DNA from: Asterella californica
Lineage: Eukaryota; Streptophyta; Marchantiopsida; Marchantiales; Aytoniaceae
Direction: 5' to 3'
Assembly: GCA_036924285.1 (NCBI GenBank)
Contig: JAYKYS010000008.1
Location: 14,369,001 to 14,433,000, forward strand
DNA: 64,000 nucleotides
The translations under genes were made by a program, and so were the position numbers. Below are positions 48,350-59,629 of this stretch, one piece after another. Numbering within the stretch: position 1 is the stretch's first letter; every line of letters begins with the position of its first letter. Below the pieces are notes generated by a model. It was not told the origin of the DNA and made no database searches. It was given only the letters and a program-made list of their open reading frames with translations.

Positions 48350-50977
48350 CCCGGATTAAGTTTTCACTCCGTCCTCAGAGTGAACGGTGACTTTCCTTTC
48401 ATGAAAGAGCTTGAGCTTGTCGTGATTCACCCGGTCAAACCTCCGTCCTCCTAGTTCTTTCAAGTCGTATGTAAAGTTACTCCATACCTTCTCAACAATG
48501 AAAGGACCAAAATAACATGGAAGGAACTTCTTTCTAGCTCTTTTATACCTAATGGCATCAAAAAGCATTATTATATCTCCTTCCTTGAACGGCTTCACTT
48601 CTCTCTTATCGAGACGCTTGTTGTAATACTTCTTTGATGTTCTTGTGTCTTCTCCATCTGAACAATTTCTACAACTCGTGCTTCCTCCAACTCCAATAGT
48701 TGCTCCCTCCTAGACTTCTCAGCTGCTGCTCCAATCAACCTCTTTAACCTCTTATGGACAGTTTGAAAGGTAGGTAAATCAAACTGTATCGGCAACTTTG
48801 ATTCCACACCGTAAACAAGATGAAAAGGAGTATACCCCGTTGAAGTCTTCGTAGTAGTCTTATATTCTCACAAGATTGCATGTAACCTCTTATCCCAATT
48901 GTGATCCGTATCCTCCATATCAGCATCCTTGGCCAGCATCGTACACAAGGTATGATTGGTCTTCTCAGCTAACCCGTTAGCGTTCGGTTTGTAAGAAGTT
49001 GTCACTCGCGGCTTGATGGAGAAATGCTCCAACATAGCGATTGTGATGCTTCCCATAAATTCATCACCCTTATCAGAAACCAACTCAAGAGGGCATCCAA
49101 ATCTAGTAATGATTCATTTTCATAAGAAACGACCAACCTCTTCCTCACTTGTGGCTTTAAGTGGTCTGGCTTCTACCCACTTGGTTAGATAATCGGTTGC
49201 AATCACGATATATATGTTGCCACGAGGTGTTTTGTTTAAAAAACCCATATGATCAATTCCCCACTTCTCAAACGGTCCTAGCACAAGAACTGATCTCAAG
49301 AGAGGAGTGCTAGTAGACTTCTTAGCGAAGGCTTGACACACATCGCAAGTTCTGCAATATTCCAAACAGTCCTTGAAAATACCCTCCCAATGATATCCAA
49401 CGTCCAAGATTTTGAAAGCCGTCACCTTATCATCAAAGTGGCCACCACATACAGGTCCATCGTGGAACTTCAACATCAACCTCGCAGCTTCCTCCTTACC
49501 CACAACTCGTCGTAGCAATCCATCAGCACCTTGATGGAAAGTACGCCTTCGACGATGGTGTATGGCTTACACCTCCTCATTAGAGCATTCCTCTCTCTTG
49601 CTCGCATGCCTTCAAGAAATGAACCATCAGAAAGAAAGGGTTACCGTTTACCTCAACCGTTACATAGTGATTCTAACCAGCAAGTTCAACAATCTTCCGA
49701 AGGAAAAAAGCTTGAGAGATCTTGGTCGGGTGGATCACAAGTTCAGAGAAGCTATGCTTGTAACAATCTTCACTCCTTTAAGATACATCATTGAATGATC
49801 AACGATTGAGCTTTATTAAAAAACGACGAGATGAATCTACGATAATACCCCACCATCCCAAGAAATTGTCTCAACTTGGTCAAGCTAGTAGGGAATGGTA
49901 GTTCGATTATCTTCTTCATCTTGTCTGGATCCATCCAAAAATGCACTTTTCTGGATTCAAAGATGCATTAGCTTGCTCCAATCGCTCTAAGACTTTGATC
50001 AAATGATCAAAGTGATCCTCCTTCCGTCCATACACACAAAAGTCATCGATGAAGTCTCTAACAAACTTCCCAAGAAATGATTCGAACACTTTGTTCATGA
50101 ACCGTTGAAAAGTAGCTGGAGCATTACATAACCCAAATGGCATCACGTGAAACGCAAATGTATCTTACGGAGTAGTGAAGATCGTTAAGTGTTGATGCTC
50201 AAGTACTATATGGATCTGGTTATATCCACTATAACCATCTCCAAAACTGTACCATTCGTGACCTGCGACTTCTTCCAAGATCTCATCGATGAATGACAAC
50301 GGGTAGTAATCTTTCTTAGTGATCGCATTCACCTCTTGTAATCCACACATACGTGAAGCTTATCGTTCTTCTTTTTCACGATCACAATAAGTGATATCCA
50401 TTCTGAATTCTCCATTTCATAAATGAATCCAGCTTCCTTCAGTTTATCAATCTCCTCTTTGACGATCACTGCTGTTGACGGGCTGATCCTTCGTTGCTTT
50501 TGTCGAACAGGTCTCGCGTCGTCTTCCACGTCGATCATGTGTGTCTCCAATGTCATCTCCTTCATATCCTTATAGCCGGAAGCAAACACGTGGATGTACT
50601 TTCTAAATATCTCCAAGAATCTTCTCTTCTCCTCTGAAGTCACCTTGGGACCAAACTTGATGATTGCGAGTCTTCGCTCTAGCTCTTCTCCACTTAGTTT
50701 TGTTTTGTCCGGGTCCTTCTCAACAGATGGACGAGGGAGCAAATCAATAGCTCCAATATGAGGCGTGATGCAGTCCATATCAAACTCCTCATCTCTTGAC
50801 GTCTCCTTGTCAGAAGAACCACCCGTATCTACTCCGGACACACTTCCACTGTCTTCGATTTCTAATTCTCAATAGTCACTAGTTGGTCTATCAGAATCAG
50901 AAGTCACACAACCACCACTTGAGAGAGGCACCTTCACTCGATGGTTGTTAGGTCCTATCCTCAAGTAACCTTTGTGC
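48350..50977 (-). pseudogene. G1c pol 3' part (RT and integrase), broken
   Basis: On the minus strand the frame passes from the linker and RT start (50841 downwards, DKLHVCVDYK at about 50350) to the catalytic FIDDFCVYG near 50060-50034. A deletion then removes most of RNase H between about 49930 and 49540. Integrase HHCC lies near 49480-49340, WGIDHMG near 49265, and LVSDKGDEF near 49080-49055. TGA at 49120-49122 and at about 48868 match stops in other copies. The C-terminal RYKRARKKFLPCYFGPFIV is at about 48540-48480. Confidence 0.85.
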
Positions 50978-51893
50978 TGTAACGACCTATGTTACACATA
51001 GGAAGTTTGTCTATTAGTAAGGTGTTTAGTTATAACTAAGTGTTGAGAATGTTTATTTGCTGCCAAAGTACTTTAAGGAGGTATCAAGTTAGTCATGACT
51101 AGCTAAAAGTTAGTTATGGTTAAACTTAGCTGTACTTTTGGCAGAATTCAGATATTTGCTAAAGAGTGAGCACTACTATCTTGTCCTCTTGTCTAAAAGG
51201 TAGAAAGGAGGTGGAAAGTATCCCTTATCTACTTTTTGACTTGATATTAGTGGTTGGATTAAAGTTGTGGACTTTGTGGACATTAAAAACAAGAAGAGAT
51301 TCCACATGTTTCCTTTTTAGTGGGTCCTAGTGTAGAGGGGGGGTGGAAATTTGAGATTCCTTGAGAATATTTCAGAATCCTTCTAGAAGTTGTTGACTTT
51401 GAAGGAATAAGCCCATGTGAAAAGGTAAGAAGCCCATGTGATTAATGCTTTTACCTTAAGTAATATCTTAGTAAAACCCGATAAAAGTAGTTACGGCTGA
51501 GTTACCGGAGGGTACCAAAGTAAAAACCTAGAATGTATAAATAGAGGAGTAGAGAAGAGCTCTTCATCCTTGTTTTCACATCGTCGTAATGACAACTTGA
51601 GTAATATAGAGAGTGTGGGATATTTTTAGCATGTGAGAACTTGAGAGACGTCGTTAGAATGGAGGATTTTAGTTGATGAGTTTAAGGAGATTTTTAGTTG
51701 ATAAGTTTGTGGGTGTATGAATGAGTGAACTTAGCATTTTTCCCTTCAAGATTCATGGTGTGCTTCCATCAAAGCCATCAGAGGTGACCCCTGAGTGAGA
51801 GACAGGGCCGACATGTTGCAGATTTGTGGATGACGATCGTGGAGATTGAGAGATCGAGGGGTAGTTGATCGATAGGACCGCGGAGGGTTTACA
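50978..51893 (+). repeat. Left LTR of G1d
   Basis: 916 bp with TATAAATA at 51536-51543. Inside, CATGACTAGCTAAAAGTTAGTTATGG-type inverted motifs occur near 51095-51120. Confidence 0.92.
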
Positions 51894-51897
51894 TTTT

Positions 51898-51914
51898 TGG
51901 TTCCGTTGCCGGGA
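51898..51914 (+). other. G1d primer-binding site
   Basis: TGGTTCCGTTGCCGGGA four bases after the LTR. It resembles the TGGCGCCGTTGCCGGGGA site of Tat/Athila elements (tRNA-Asp type) with changes near its 5' end, so a different tRNA may be used. Confidence 0.7.
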
Positions 51915-51938
51915 CCTCACTTGAAGGGATCATTGAAA

Positions 51939-52109
51939 ATGTTTAGAATTCAGTTCTATATTAGACAAAAAGAGATTATGAGAGAACACATGGAGAGAAC
52001 GTTGGGAGGAGAGAGAGCTAACGCGATGTTAGCAACATTAAAACCTTTTGTGTATCCCGTAGTGATATATGACGCGTTCGAAGTCATTCTTTACATCTTG
52101 TTCACTTAG
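51939..52109 (+). CDS. G1d leader ORF A, small domain protein of unknown function
   Basis: 56 codons, first ATG after the primer-binding site. The product MFRIQFYIRQKEIMREHMER, then LGGERANAML, PFVYPVVIYDAFEVILYILFT and TAG. It shares its layout (basic-charged N half, L/F-G-x-E, then P-hydrophobic stretch, stop after a V-I-L-Y-I-L-F tail) with leader ORF D and with the cassette ORFs at 45.7-46.1 and 61.9-62.35 kb. A longer in-frame extension upstream without ATG crosses the primer-binding site. Family unknown. Translation is not shown, but seven similar frames with the same end argue it is real. Confidence 0.5.
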   Translation: MFRIQFYIRQKEIMREHMERTLGGERANAMLATLKPFVYPVVIYDAFEVILYILFT

Positions 52110-52684
52110 AAAGGGTTTGAGGAGAGTTGAAAGAGGGTGCAACAAGAGTTGTAGAGAAAGGAGGAGAGAAAAGTTATTAGAGGAGAGAAATTTGTGAGTT
52201 TAGAAATTCTGCTCTCTGGAAAATTTGTACAGTCGCTGTCAACTTTTCTGTGAATTTTATTTTCCTGAGAAACTTTCCAGTGTTTTAGATTGGCTGATAA
52301 TTCTGTTCTCTGGAAAAAGTTTACAGTCATTGTCAGATTTTCTATGAATTTTATTTTCCAGAGAAACTTTCCAGTGTTTTAGATTGGCTGATAAGCTATC
52401 TAAGACAACAGAAATCAAGAGAAAAGGTGGTATGGAGAGAGAGCCATGAATTTTCAAAGTTGAGGGGGTTGAAAGTCATGAGAGAAGTGAAAATATACAA
52501 ATTTCAGTTCTCTGAAAATTTGTACAGTCAGCACCATCTCTTTTGATTAAGGAATTTTCTCTCGAAACTTCATTAGTTAGTAGCTTGGAGGTTGAGCTAC
52601 TGGAGATCACAAAAATCTTGGAGAGATCTCTTACCGATTAAGAGATATACGGTTCGACATACAAGGAGGTCTTGACGATACGTC
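52110..52684 (+). other. G1d leader, no ORF
   Basis: Contains two imperfect copies of a roughly 115-bp block with TTTTATTTTCCWGAGAAACTTTCCAGTG (about 52245-52285 and 52345-52390). No coding frame that I can support. Confidence 0.5.
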
Positions 52685-53002
52685 ATGGGGAATCCAGTTC
52701 GAGTGCCGAGGTTGAAGAAGAGACGTTTGAGAGTTAGAACGAAGATGGAAAGGCCAACGTTAAGTATAGAGGCGTTGCGATCAAGCATCTATTGCAGTTG
52801 GGGTGCCATTTTTGCTTTATATAAAGAAGCTTCTGCGAGCATCGGCGTAGATGCGAAGAAGGTTGAGTTCAAAGTATCATTCATTGTGGAGGCCACGAAT
52901 GCTCTTGGCGAAGTAGAGTGTGATCCTTACAAAAGTGACTTTAAGATGTCTGCTAGAATCAGTACAGACGATGGTCATGAGGATATTATCATGGACTCTT
53001 AA
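52685..53002 (+). CDS. G1d leader ORF B, unknown function
   Basis: 105 codons with a strongly basic N-terminus (VPRLKKRRLRVRTKMER) followed by a mixed region with EVECDPYKSDFKMSARISTD and an acidic end (DDGHEDIIMDS). No family recognised. It sits between ORF A and ORF C on the element's sense strand. The basic segment could bind RNA or act as a nuclear signal (inference). Only one copy exists in the window, so conservation cannot be judged. Confidence 0.4.
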   Translation: MGNPVRVPRLKKRRLRVRTKMERPTLSIEALRSSIYCSWGAIFALYKEASASIGVDAKKVEFKVSFIVEATNALGEVECDPYKSDFKMSARISTDDGHEDIIMDS

Positions 53003-53140
53003 TTTTAGATTGGATTTTATTTTGTGTATAGCATGTATAATACACGATTTTCAGTATAAAGCTCGAAAGAGTTAAGAAAGTGATGTAGAGTTATTTTCTT
53101 CAAAGATATATTGTCCACTTAATGGTTGAGAAGGTGCAAC

Positions 53141-53616
53141 ATGAGTGGAAGTTCAAAAGATTGGAAAGTTAGACTTAGAAACCTTCCTCAAGGTTTAGAT
53201 GTCATAGTAAGCGTCGAAGAGAGCTCGAAAGAGATTATCGTTGAGTTTGAGAACCCTAGTATAAACCTCAAGTAGCATCTCCGAGGAGAAGAGTAGAAAC
53301 CGACTTGTGGTGTTATTTCTGTAGAGGGTTGGGACATAAAGTAGTGAATTGTCCAACTAGAATCAGAACCGAGAGAGCTAAAGGGAAGCGGGAGTTTACT
53401 GATTTAAGTCTTCGAGTGGGTCCATCGTCACCAGCGTCAATTCATCTTCTAGGAGAAGATCTTTGTCCAAGTTGTGGAGTGGGTGATCTATCAAGAGGAC
53501 ACAAGTGCGTCGATGTGGCCGCCCTACTTACGTCAGTAGTCAAAAAGTTGGACGAGACTCAAAGAGCTGAGATGGAGAAGTTGTCGACTTCAAAAGAGGA
53601 CTCGGCTGAGTTGTGA
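53141..53616 (+). pseudogene. G1d leader ORF C, zinc-knuckle protein with a frameshift
   Basis: ATG 53141 opens MSGSSKDWKVRLRNLPQG and SVEESSKEIIVEFEN, ending at TAG 53273-53275 after a one-base loss relative to G1b. The next frame continues to 53616 with a CCHC knuckle CYFCRGLGHKVVNC and a second Cys/His cluster CPSCGVGDLSRGHKC. Two copies (G1b, G1d) keep the metal ligands, except for one Cys in G1b. It is separate from the zinc knuckle at the end of gag, so the element family has an extra nucleic-acid-binding ORF. Its stop TGA overlaps the ATG of ORF D. Confidence 0.65.
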
Positions 53617-53780
53617 TGGAGATCGTCATTCGGATGGTGGAGAAAACGGTGATGCGACTCAGGCTCATGATTACCTTGGGAGAAGAGATGGCACAAGAGG
53701 TGTTGTTACAACCATTTCCTTTCATTTTACCTATGGTAGATTACTCGCGAATGGAATTGGTGATGTTCGTACTCTTTTAG
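53616..53780 (+). CDS. G1d leader ORF D, small domain protein of unknown function
   Basis: 54 codons. The start overlaps the ORF C stop as TGATG (53614-53618). The product begins MEIVIRMVEKTVMRLRLM, continues LGEEMAQEVLLQ, PFPFILPMVDYSRMELVMFVLF and stops at TAG. The G1c copy (61534-61367) matches it from the first Met to the stop with about 60 percent identity and no frame damage, although both elements are otherwise riddled with stops. It precedes gag by 49 bases. Domain unknown; shared with ORF A and the cassette ORFs. Confidence 0.58.
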   Translation: MEIVIRMVEKTVMRLRLMITLGEEMAQEVLLQPFPFILPMVDYSRMELVMFVLF

Positions 53781-53829
53781 CGAGTAGTTATTGCACAAAA
53801 ATTAGAAGGATAGAAAGAATAGTTACAAG

Positions 53830-54770
53830 ATGGGAAAGTTACCAGTGTTTCATGAGAAGGACAATGAAGATGTAGAACCATTTGTACGAGACTTCAAAAG
53901 GGGTTGCATCGGAAACAACGTGAGAAGGAAGGAAGAATGGGTGTTGTTACTGCCAGAACTTTTAGAAGATTTTGCTCTTACGTGGTATGAAGACCGAGTG
54001 AAGAGCAAGATACCTGGTGTAGTTGAGGATACATGAGAGACGTTGAGTAATGCACTCATCGAAGAATTTCTTCCAGAAGAGAGTTATGAGAAGCTCATGG
54101 TGGAGCTTACTCATTTGAAGCAACGGGACGACGAGAAAGTTCGGCAATATGTCGAAAGGGTGGATAAGTTGGAGCAACGATTTCGGACGGTCCTACAGAA
54201 GAGTGGAGACAATGTGGAGCTAACGATGGCGGGGATTGGAGCAGTGTTGACCAAGAACTTGGTGGGAGGGTGGAGGCCTTCAATTCGAACCCAAGTGAGG
54301 TACGAGAAGCCAGCAACCAAAGCGGAGGTCATCAAGATTGCGACAAATATGGAAGAGAGTTTGGATGAAGGAGACATCATCCAACCTCATCATGCTGCTC
54401 TGGTGTCAACTCCGACTCCTGGTGTAGCCACAACGATTGCATCTGCACCATCACAATTGGTGATTGCTTCAACGTCAGCTCCTACTCCAACGGTGGTGCC
54501 AAGACCGTTTGTCCAAACAACGATGTCTACTGCCACCTCTGATTTTCATGCCGAGCTGAAGAGCATCACCGATACTCTTGCGGATCTCAAGATAAATGTG
54601 ATGCAGTTACGAGAATGGAGAAACACAGGTGGAGGAGGAGGTCAAAGAGGTTACGACAACAATCCTAACAGAGGAAATCAAAGTAATTTTGGAGACAACC
54701 AAGGTAACTTTGGAGGAATCACTTGTTGGACGTGTGGAGGTTCTCATTTCTAGTGAAATTGTCCTAACAA
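53830..54770 (+). pseudogene. G1d gag, with stops
   Basis: ATG 53830. Typical retrotransposon gag core: FVRDFKRGCIGNN, LTWYEDRVKSK, then an in-frame TGA at 54034-54036, then EEFLPEESYEKLMVELTHLKQ and VRQYVERVDKLEQRF. A Pro/Thr/Ala-rich spacer and a Gly/Asn-rich segment lead to the zinc knuckle CWTCGGSHF..NC at about 54727-54765, interrupted by TAG-TGA at 54751-54756. Gag would form the particle and package RNA. The G1c gag has stops at the same two places. Confidence 0.88.
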
Positions 54771-56403
54771 CGAAGCAAGAGGTGCCGAAGCTGTCAGAAT
54801 GAATGTGGGTGGAGGAAATCCATCACAAGGACGAGACAAGAGGGTGGCTACTATCGATGTCGTACGAGATCCCATCTACGAGAAAGGAGAGAGTTCAAAC
54901 TCTTCTCATGCATCGGTGGAGCTTTTAGCTCAAAAAAGGAAAAGAACTCGATTTTCTGATGAACCGATTTTCATGGAGGAGTCAACAAGTAGAAGTACTC
55001 GTTCGAGTAATGTTTCGAGTACACCAAGGGAGCCAAGAAGGAAGCTGAGGATGGCGGATTTCACCATTTCATCTTCCTAAGCGAGATATGATGTGGTTGA
55101 AGATGTGGGTGCTCAGAAAGTCAACATCACTGTTGGACAACTGATCGCACTTAATCCTAGCTTACGAAAGGAACTCAGAGGAGGACTGAGTTCTAAGAGA
55201 AGCAAGAAGAAGAAACCCAAGAGCAAGACATCAAAGTCTGTGGGAGTTGGCGTGGTGGATGTGCATGCTTCAGAGGTATGCACTAGGGCTTCAAAGATTG
55301 AAGTCCGGTTGAATGGTCACTACGTCTCTGACGTATTGGTGGTTGGAGGGTCGGCTGTAAACGCCATATTGGAGAGGTTGATGAAGAAGTTGGGGATGGA
55401 ACCAACTCGCCCGGCTAGCATTATCGTGGGGATGGCTAACAAGCAACGGGTAAGACCTCCTGGTGTGTTAGAGAAGGTGGTCGCGTCTGTGATGGGAGTT
55501 CAAACATTGATGTCCTTTCAAGTGTTAAAGGACTCTAATTATGATTTGCTCCTAGGTAGGCCTTGGTTGAGAGCTGTGCGCACCACTGATAGGTGGCACA
55601 TGGGATTCTTACGGATTGGGTCTAGAGATCATAGAGTGATAGTACCTCTCTCGGGTGTTGGAGTTGTGACTTCTGACTCTGATAGATCCACTAGTGACTA
55701 CTGGGAATCTGATACGGAGGATGATCAGAGTGTCTCAGAAGTAGATACTGGAGATTCTTACGATCAAGAATCCTCGTCTGAGGACGAAGGATTTGGTCGA
55801 GATGAATCATTACATCAACTTAGTGCTATTGACTTGTTGCCTCGACCAGCAGTGGAGAAAGATCCTGACAAAGAAGAGTTCAGTGAGGCAGAGATTGTGA
55901 GAAGACTCTCTACCCTGAAGTTTGGTATCAATATCACTCAAGAGGAGAAAAGTAGATTCCTAGATATATTTCAAAAATATATCCATGTGTTTGCTTTCAA
56001 CTACAAGGATTTGAAGGAGGTGACTCTCGAGACTCATCGAATCGAATTGAAGGAGAACGCAAGATCAGTTCGACAGAAGCAGAGAAGGGTCAATCCAGTG
56101 ATGGTCAAGGAGGAGATAGACAAGTTGAAGGAGACGAGTTTCATCTATGAGGTGGAGAACTCAGAATGGGTTTCACCTATTGTGATTGTCAAGAAGAAGA
56201 ATGGTAAGCTGCGAGTGTGCATAGACTATAAGAAGTTGAATGCAGTTACAAAGAAGGATTATTATCCTCTACCATTTATAAATGAGATTTTAGAAGAAGT
56301 TGCTGGTCATGAGTGGTACAGCTTTGGTGATGGTTATAGTGGGTATAACCAGATCAAGATAGCACAGGAGTACCAGCAGTTGACTACTTTCACTACTCCT
56401 TAG
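54771..56403 (+). pseudogene. G1d protease and RT N-terminal half, with stops
   Basis: After a linker (TAA at 55078-55080 where G1c has CAA) comes the retropepsin region: EVRLNGHYVSDVLVVGGSAVN at about 55290-55355, in which the catalytic Asp is Val (G1c keeps VDGGFAVN), and LLLGRPWLRAV at about 55545-55575. An acidic linker with SVSEVDTGD follows, then RT from about 56030 with VRQKQRRVNPV, WVSPIVIVKKK and LRVCIDYKKLNAVTKKDYYP. The frame ends at TAG 56401 where the conserved Trp of the TTPWGTFAF motif is expected. Confidence 0.87.
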
Positions 56404-58714
56404 GGAACATTTGCATTTCGAGTGATGCCATTCGGATTGTGTAATGCTCCGGCTAAGTTTCAGAGGTTCATGAACAAGGTGTTTGAACCATTCATAGGGA
56501 AGTTTGTTCGTGATTTCATTGACGATTTCTGTGTGTACGGAAGAAAGGAGGACCACTTTGATCATGGATCAAAGTTTTTGCAGCGGTTGGAGCAAGCCAA
56601 CGCTTCTCTAAATCCAGAGAAGTGCATCTTTGGCTGCGAAGAAGGTCTGCTGTTAGGGCACATCATTTCCAAGAATGGGATTGCGGTAGATCCTGAGAAG
56701 GTGAAGAAGATTGTGGATCTTTCATTTTCGATCAACTTGACAAAGTTGAGGCAGTTTCTTGGCATGGTTGGATATTATCGTAGGTTTATCTTTTCCTTCT
56801 CAAACAAAGCAATAGCTTTGACTATGTACATGAAGAAGGGAGTTGATTTTGACTTGATAGTGCATGATCAGAAGGCAAATGAAGCATTTGAGGAGCTGAA
56901 AAAGGCATTGGTGATAGCTCCTATACTTGCTAAACCTGAGTGGAGTAAAGCATTTATTCTGTATACGGATGCCTCCAATGTAGCTATCGGGTGTACATTA
57001 AGTCAGTTAGATGGAGATAGGCATGATCATCCTATAGCTTATGCTAGTAGGCAGATGGTGCCAGCGGAGAAGAATTACTCCGTGACTGAACAAGAAGGAT
57101 TAGTTGATCTTCGGATTGAAGAAATTTTGACACTACTTGCTAGGAGGAAAATTTTCCATAGTCACAGATCACAAGGCTTTAAAGTATATCTTTAATAAGC
57201 CTAATGCCGAAGGTCGTATTGCTCGTTGGAAGATCCTTCTAACAGAATACGACTACGTGATCGAAGATAGACCAGGGAAAAAGCATGCGAATGCTGATCT
57301 TTTGTCGAGGGCTTATGATGATGAGGGAGAAGAACCGTTTGATGATTCATTTCCAGACGAGCATCTGATGACCATCACAAGCATTGAGGAGATACCGGAC
57401 GAGTACAAGGAAATCTGGAGTTTCCTTGCAGATGGCTCTTTTCCAGAAAGTATGCATACTCGAGAACGTAACGCGTTGATCAAGAGATGCAAACCTTACA
57501 CCATGGTGGAGAGAATTTTATTTCATCAAGGCGCAGATGGCTTACTAAGGAGAGCAGTTGGTCAGAAGGAGGCGTTCAAGCTGATGCACGAGTTTCACGA
57601 TGGCACTGTTTCCGGAGGTCACTTTGCTGGTAAGATAACAGCTTTCAAGATTTTGGATGCGGGTTATCACTGGAGAGGGTTTTTCAAGGAGTGTTTAGAC
57701 TATTGCAAAATTTATGACGTATGTCAAGCATTTGCTTTGAAGTCTACTAGAACACCTCCGTTAAGATCAATTCCAATATTAGGACCATTTGAGAAGTGGG
57801 GTATTGACTTTGTAGGTCCTCTTAATAAGACACCTCGAGACAATAGATACATTGTAGTCGCCACTGACTATTGTACCAAGTGGGTAGAGGCTAGACCTTT
57901 GAGAGAGACCAATGAAGAAGTCGGTAGATTCTTATGAGAGAGGATCATCATAAGATTTGGATGTCCGTTAGAGTTGGTCTCGGATAGAGGAGGAGAGTTT
58001 GTAGGGAGCATGACTACTGCTATGCTACAACACTTTTCTATCAAGGCACGAGTAACGACCTCATACAAACCAAATGCCAATGGTCTTGCGGAGAAGACCA
58101 ATCTTACACTTTGTATGATGCTCGTCAAAGATGTTGGTGTTGAGACTGCGAAACATACTTGGGATAAGAGGTTACATGCCATCTTATGAGAGTATCAAAC
58201 GACAACAAAGACTTCTACTGGGTACTCTCCATTTCGACTGGTTTATGGAGTGGAGTCCAAGTTGCCGATCCAATTCGAATTGGATACTTTTCAAACCATT
58301 CAACGAAAATTGAAGAGGTCGAGGGGAGAAGACGTGGTCAAGTCAAGAAGAGAGCAACTCATGGAGTTGGAAGAGACCCGAGCGGTAGCAATGATCTGGA
58401 TGGAACGAGCTCAGGCGTATCAAAAGAAGAGTTACGACAAACGTTTGGGCAAGAGGGAGGTAAAACCTTTTCAAGTCGGAGATTGGGTTATGTTGTATGA
58501 TACTATCAGATTCAAGAGGGCTAGGAAGAAGTTTCTTCCGAGATATTTTGGTCCTTTTGTTGTAGATAAGGTGTGGAGCAACTTCACATATGACCTTCAA
58601 GAGTTGGGAGGAAGGAGATTCGATCGGATCAACCATGACAAGTTGAAGTGTTTCATCGACGAAAGTTCTCTCTTCACTCCGAGGACGAAGCGAAAATTTA
58701 GTCCGGGGGTAAAA
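56404..58714 (+). pseudogene. G1d RT C-half, RNase H and integrase, with stops
   Basis: RT continues with MPFGLCNAP and the catalytic FIDDFCVYG at about 56515-56541. RNase H has FILYTDASNVAIGCTLSQ at about 56955 and breaks by frameshift near 57105-57150, resuming with DHKALKYIFNKPNAEGRIARW. Integrase: HHCC near 57590-57730, WGIDFVGPLNK near 57800, VEARPL near 57885, TGA at 57935-57937, LVSDRGGEFVGS near 57975, TSYKPNANGLAEK near 58060, TGA 58187-58189. The C-terminal RYFGPFVVDKVWSNF is near 58540. No chromodomain. The frame ends close to the LTR. Confidence 0.9.
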
Positions 58715-59629
58715 TGTAACGACCTATGTTACACATAGGAAGTTTGTCTATTAGTAAGGTGTTTAGTTATAACTAAGTGTTGAGAATGTTTATTTGCTGC
58801 CAAAGTACTTTAAGGAGATATCAAGTTAGTCATGACTAGCTAAAAGTTAGTTAAGGTTAAACTTAGCTGTACTTTTGGCAGAATTCAGATATTTGCTAAA
58901 GAGTGAGCACTACTATCTTGTCCTCTTGTCTAAAAGGTAGAAAGGAGGTGGAAAGTATCCCTTATCTCCTTTTTGACTTGATATTAGTGGTTGGATTAAA
59001 GTTGTGGACTTTGTGGACATTAAAAACAAAAAGAGATTCCACATGTTTCCTTTTTAGTGGGTCCTAGTGTAGAGGGGGGGGGGAATTCGAGATTCCTTGA
59101 GAATATTCCAGAATCCTTCTAGAAGTTGTTGACTTTGAAGGAATAAGCCCATGTGAAAAGGTAAGAAGCCCATGTGATTAATGCTTTTACCTTAAGTAAT
59201 ATCTTAGTAAAACCCGGTAAAAGTAGTTACGGCTGAGTTACCAGAGGGTACCAAAGTAAAAACCTAGAATGTATAAATAGAGGAGTAGAGAAGAGCTCTT
59301 CATCCTTGTTTTCACATCGTCGTAATGACAACTTGAGTAATACAGAGAGTGTGGGATATTTTTAGCATGTGAGAACTTGAGAGACGTCGTTAGAATGGAG
59401 GATTTTAGTTGATGAGTTTAAGGAGATTTTTAATTGATAAGTTTATGGGTGTATGAATGAGTGAACTTAGCATTTTTCTCTTCAAGATTCATAGTGTGCT
59501 TCCATCAAAGCCATCAGAGGTGACCCCTGAGTGAGAGACAGAGCCGACATGTTGCAGATTCGTGGATGACGATCGTGGAGGTTGAGAGATCGGGGGGTAG
59601 TTGATCGATAGGACCGCGGAGGGTTTACA
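58715..59629 (+). repeat. Right LTR of G1d
   Basis: 915 bp, TATAAATA at 59272-59279. Preceded by CCGGGGGTAAAA, a weak polypurine tract. Confidence 0.92.

Larger units (their letters stand above)
50978..59629 (+). mobile_element. Ty3 element G1d, near full length (Tat/Athila-like, no chromodomain)
   Basis: 8.65 kb. LTRs start TGTAACGACC and end GGTTTACA and differ by about 2 percent by eye. Target duplication GTGC (50974-50977 and 59630-59633), or GTGCT if the shared T is counted. Order: LTR, primer-binding site, leader ORFs A, B, C and D, gag, protease, RT, RNase H, integrase, LTR. The lack of a chromodomain and the extra ORFs before gag fit the Tat/Athila side of plant Ty3 elements, where Ogre-type elements also carry an ORF before gag (established knowledge). 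Several in-frame stops disable it. Confidence 0.93.

Noticed and set aside
57880..57960. Intron to explain the shared integrase TGA
   Set aside because: Sense coding continues without a gap directly on both sides of the stop, and no GT-AG pair removes only that codon.
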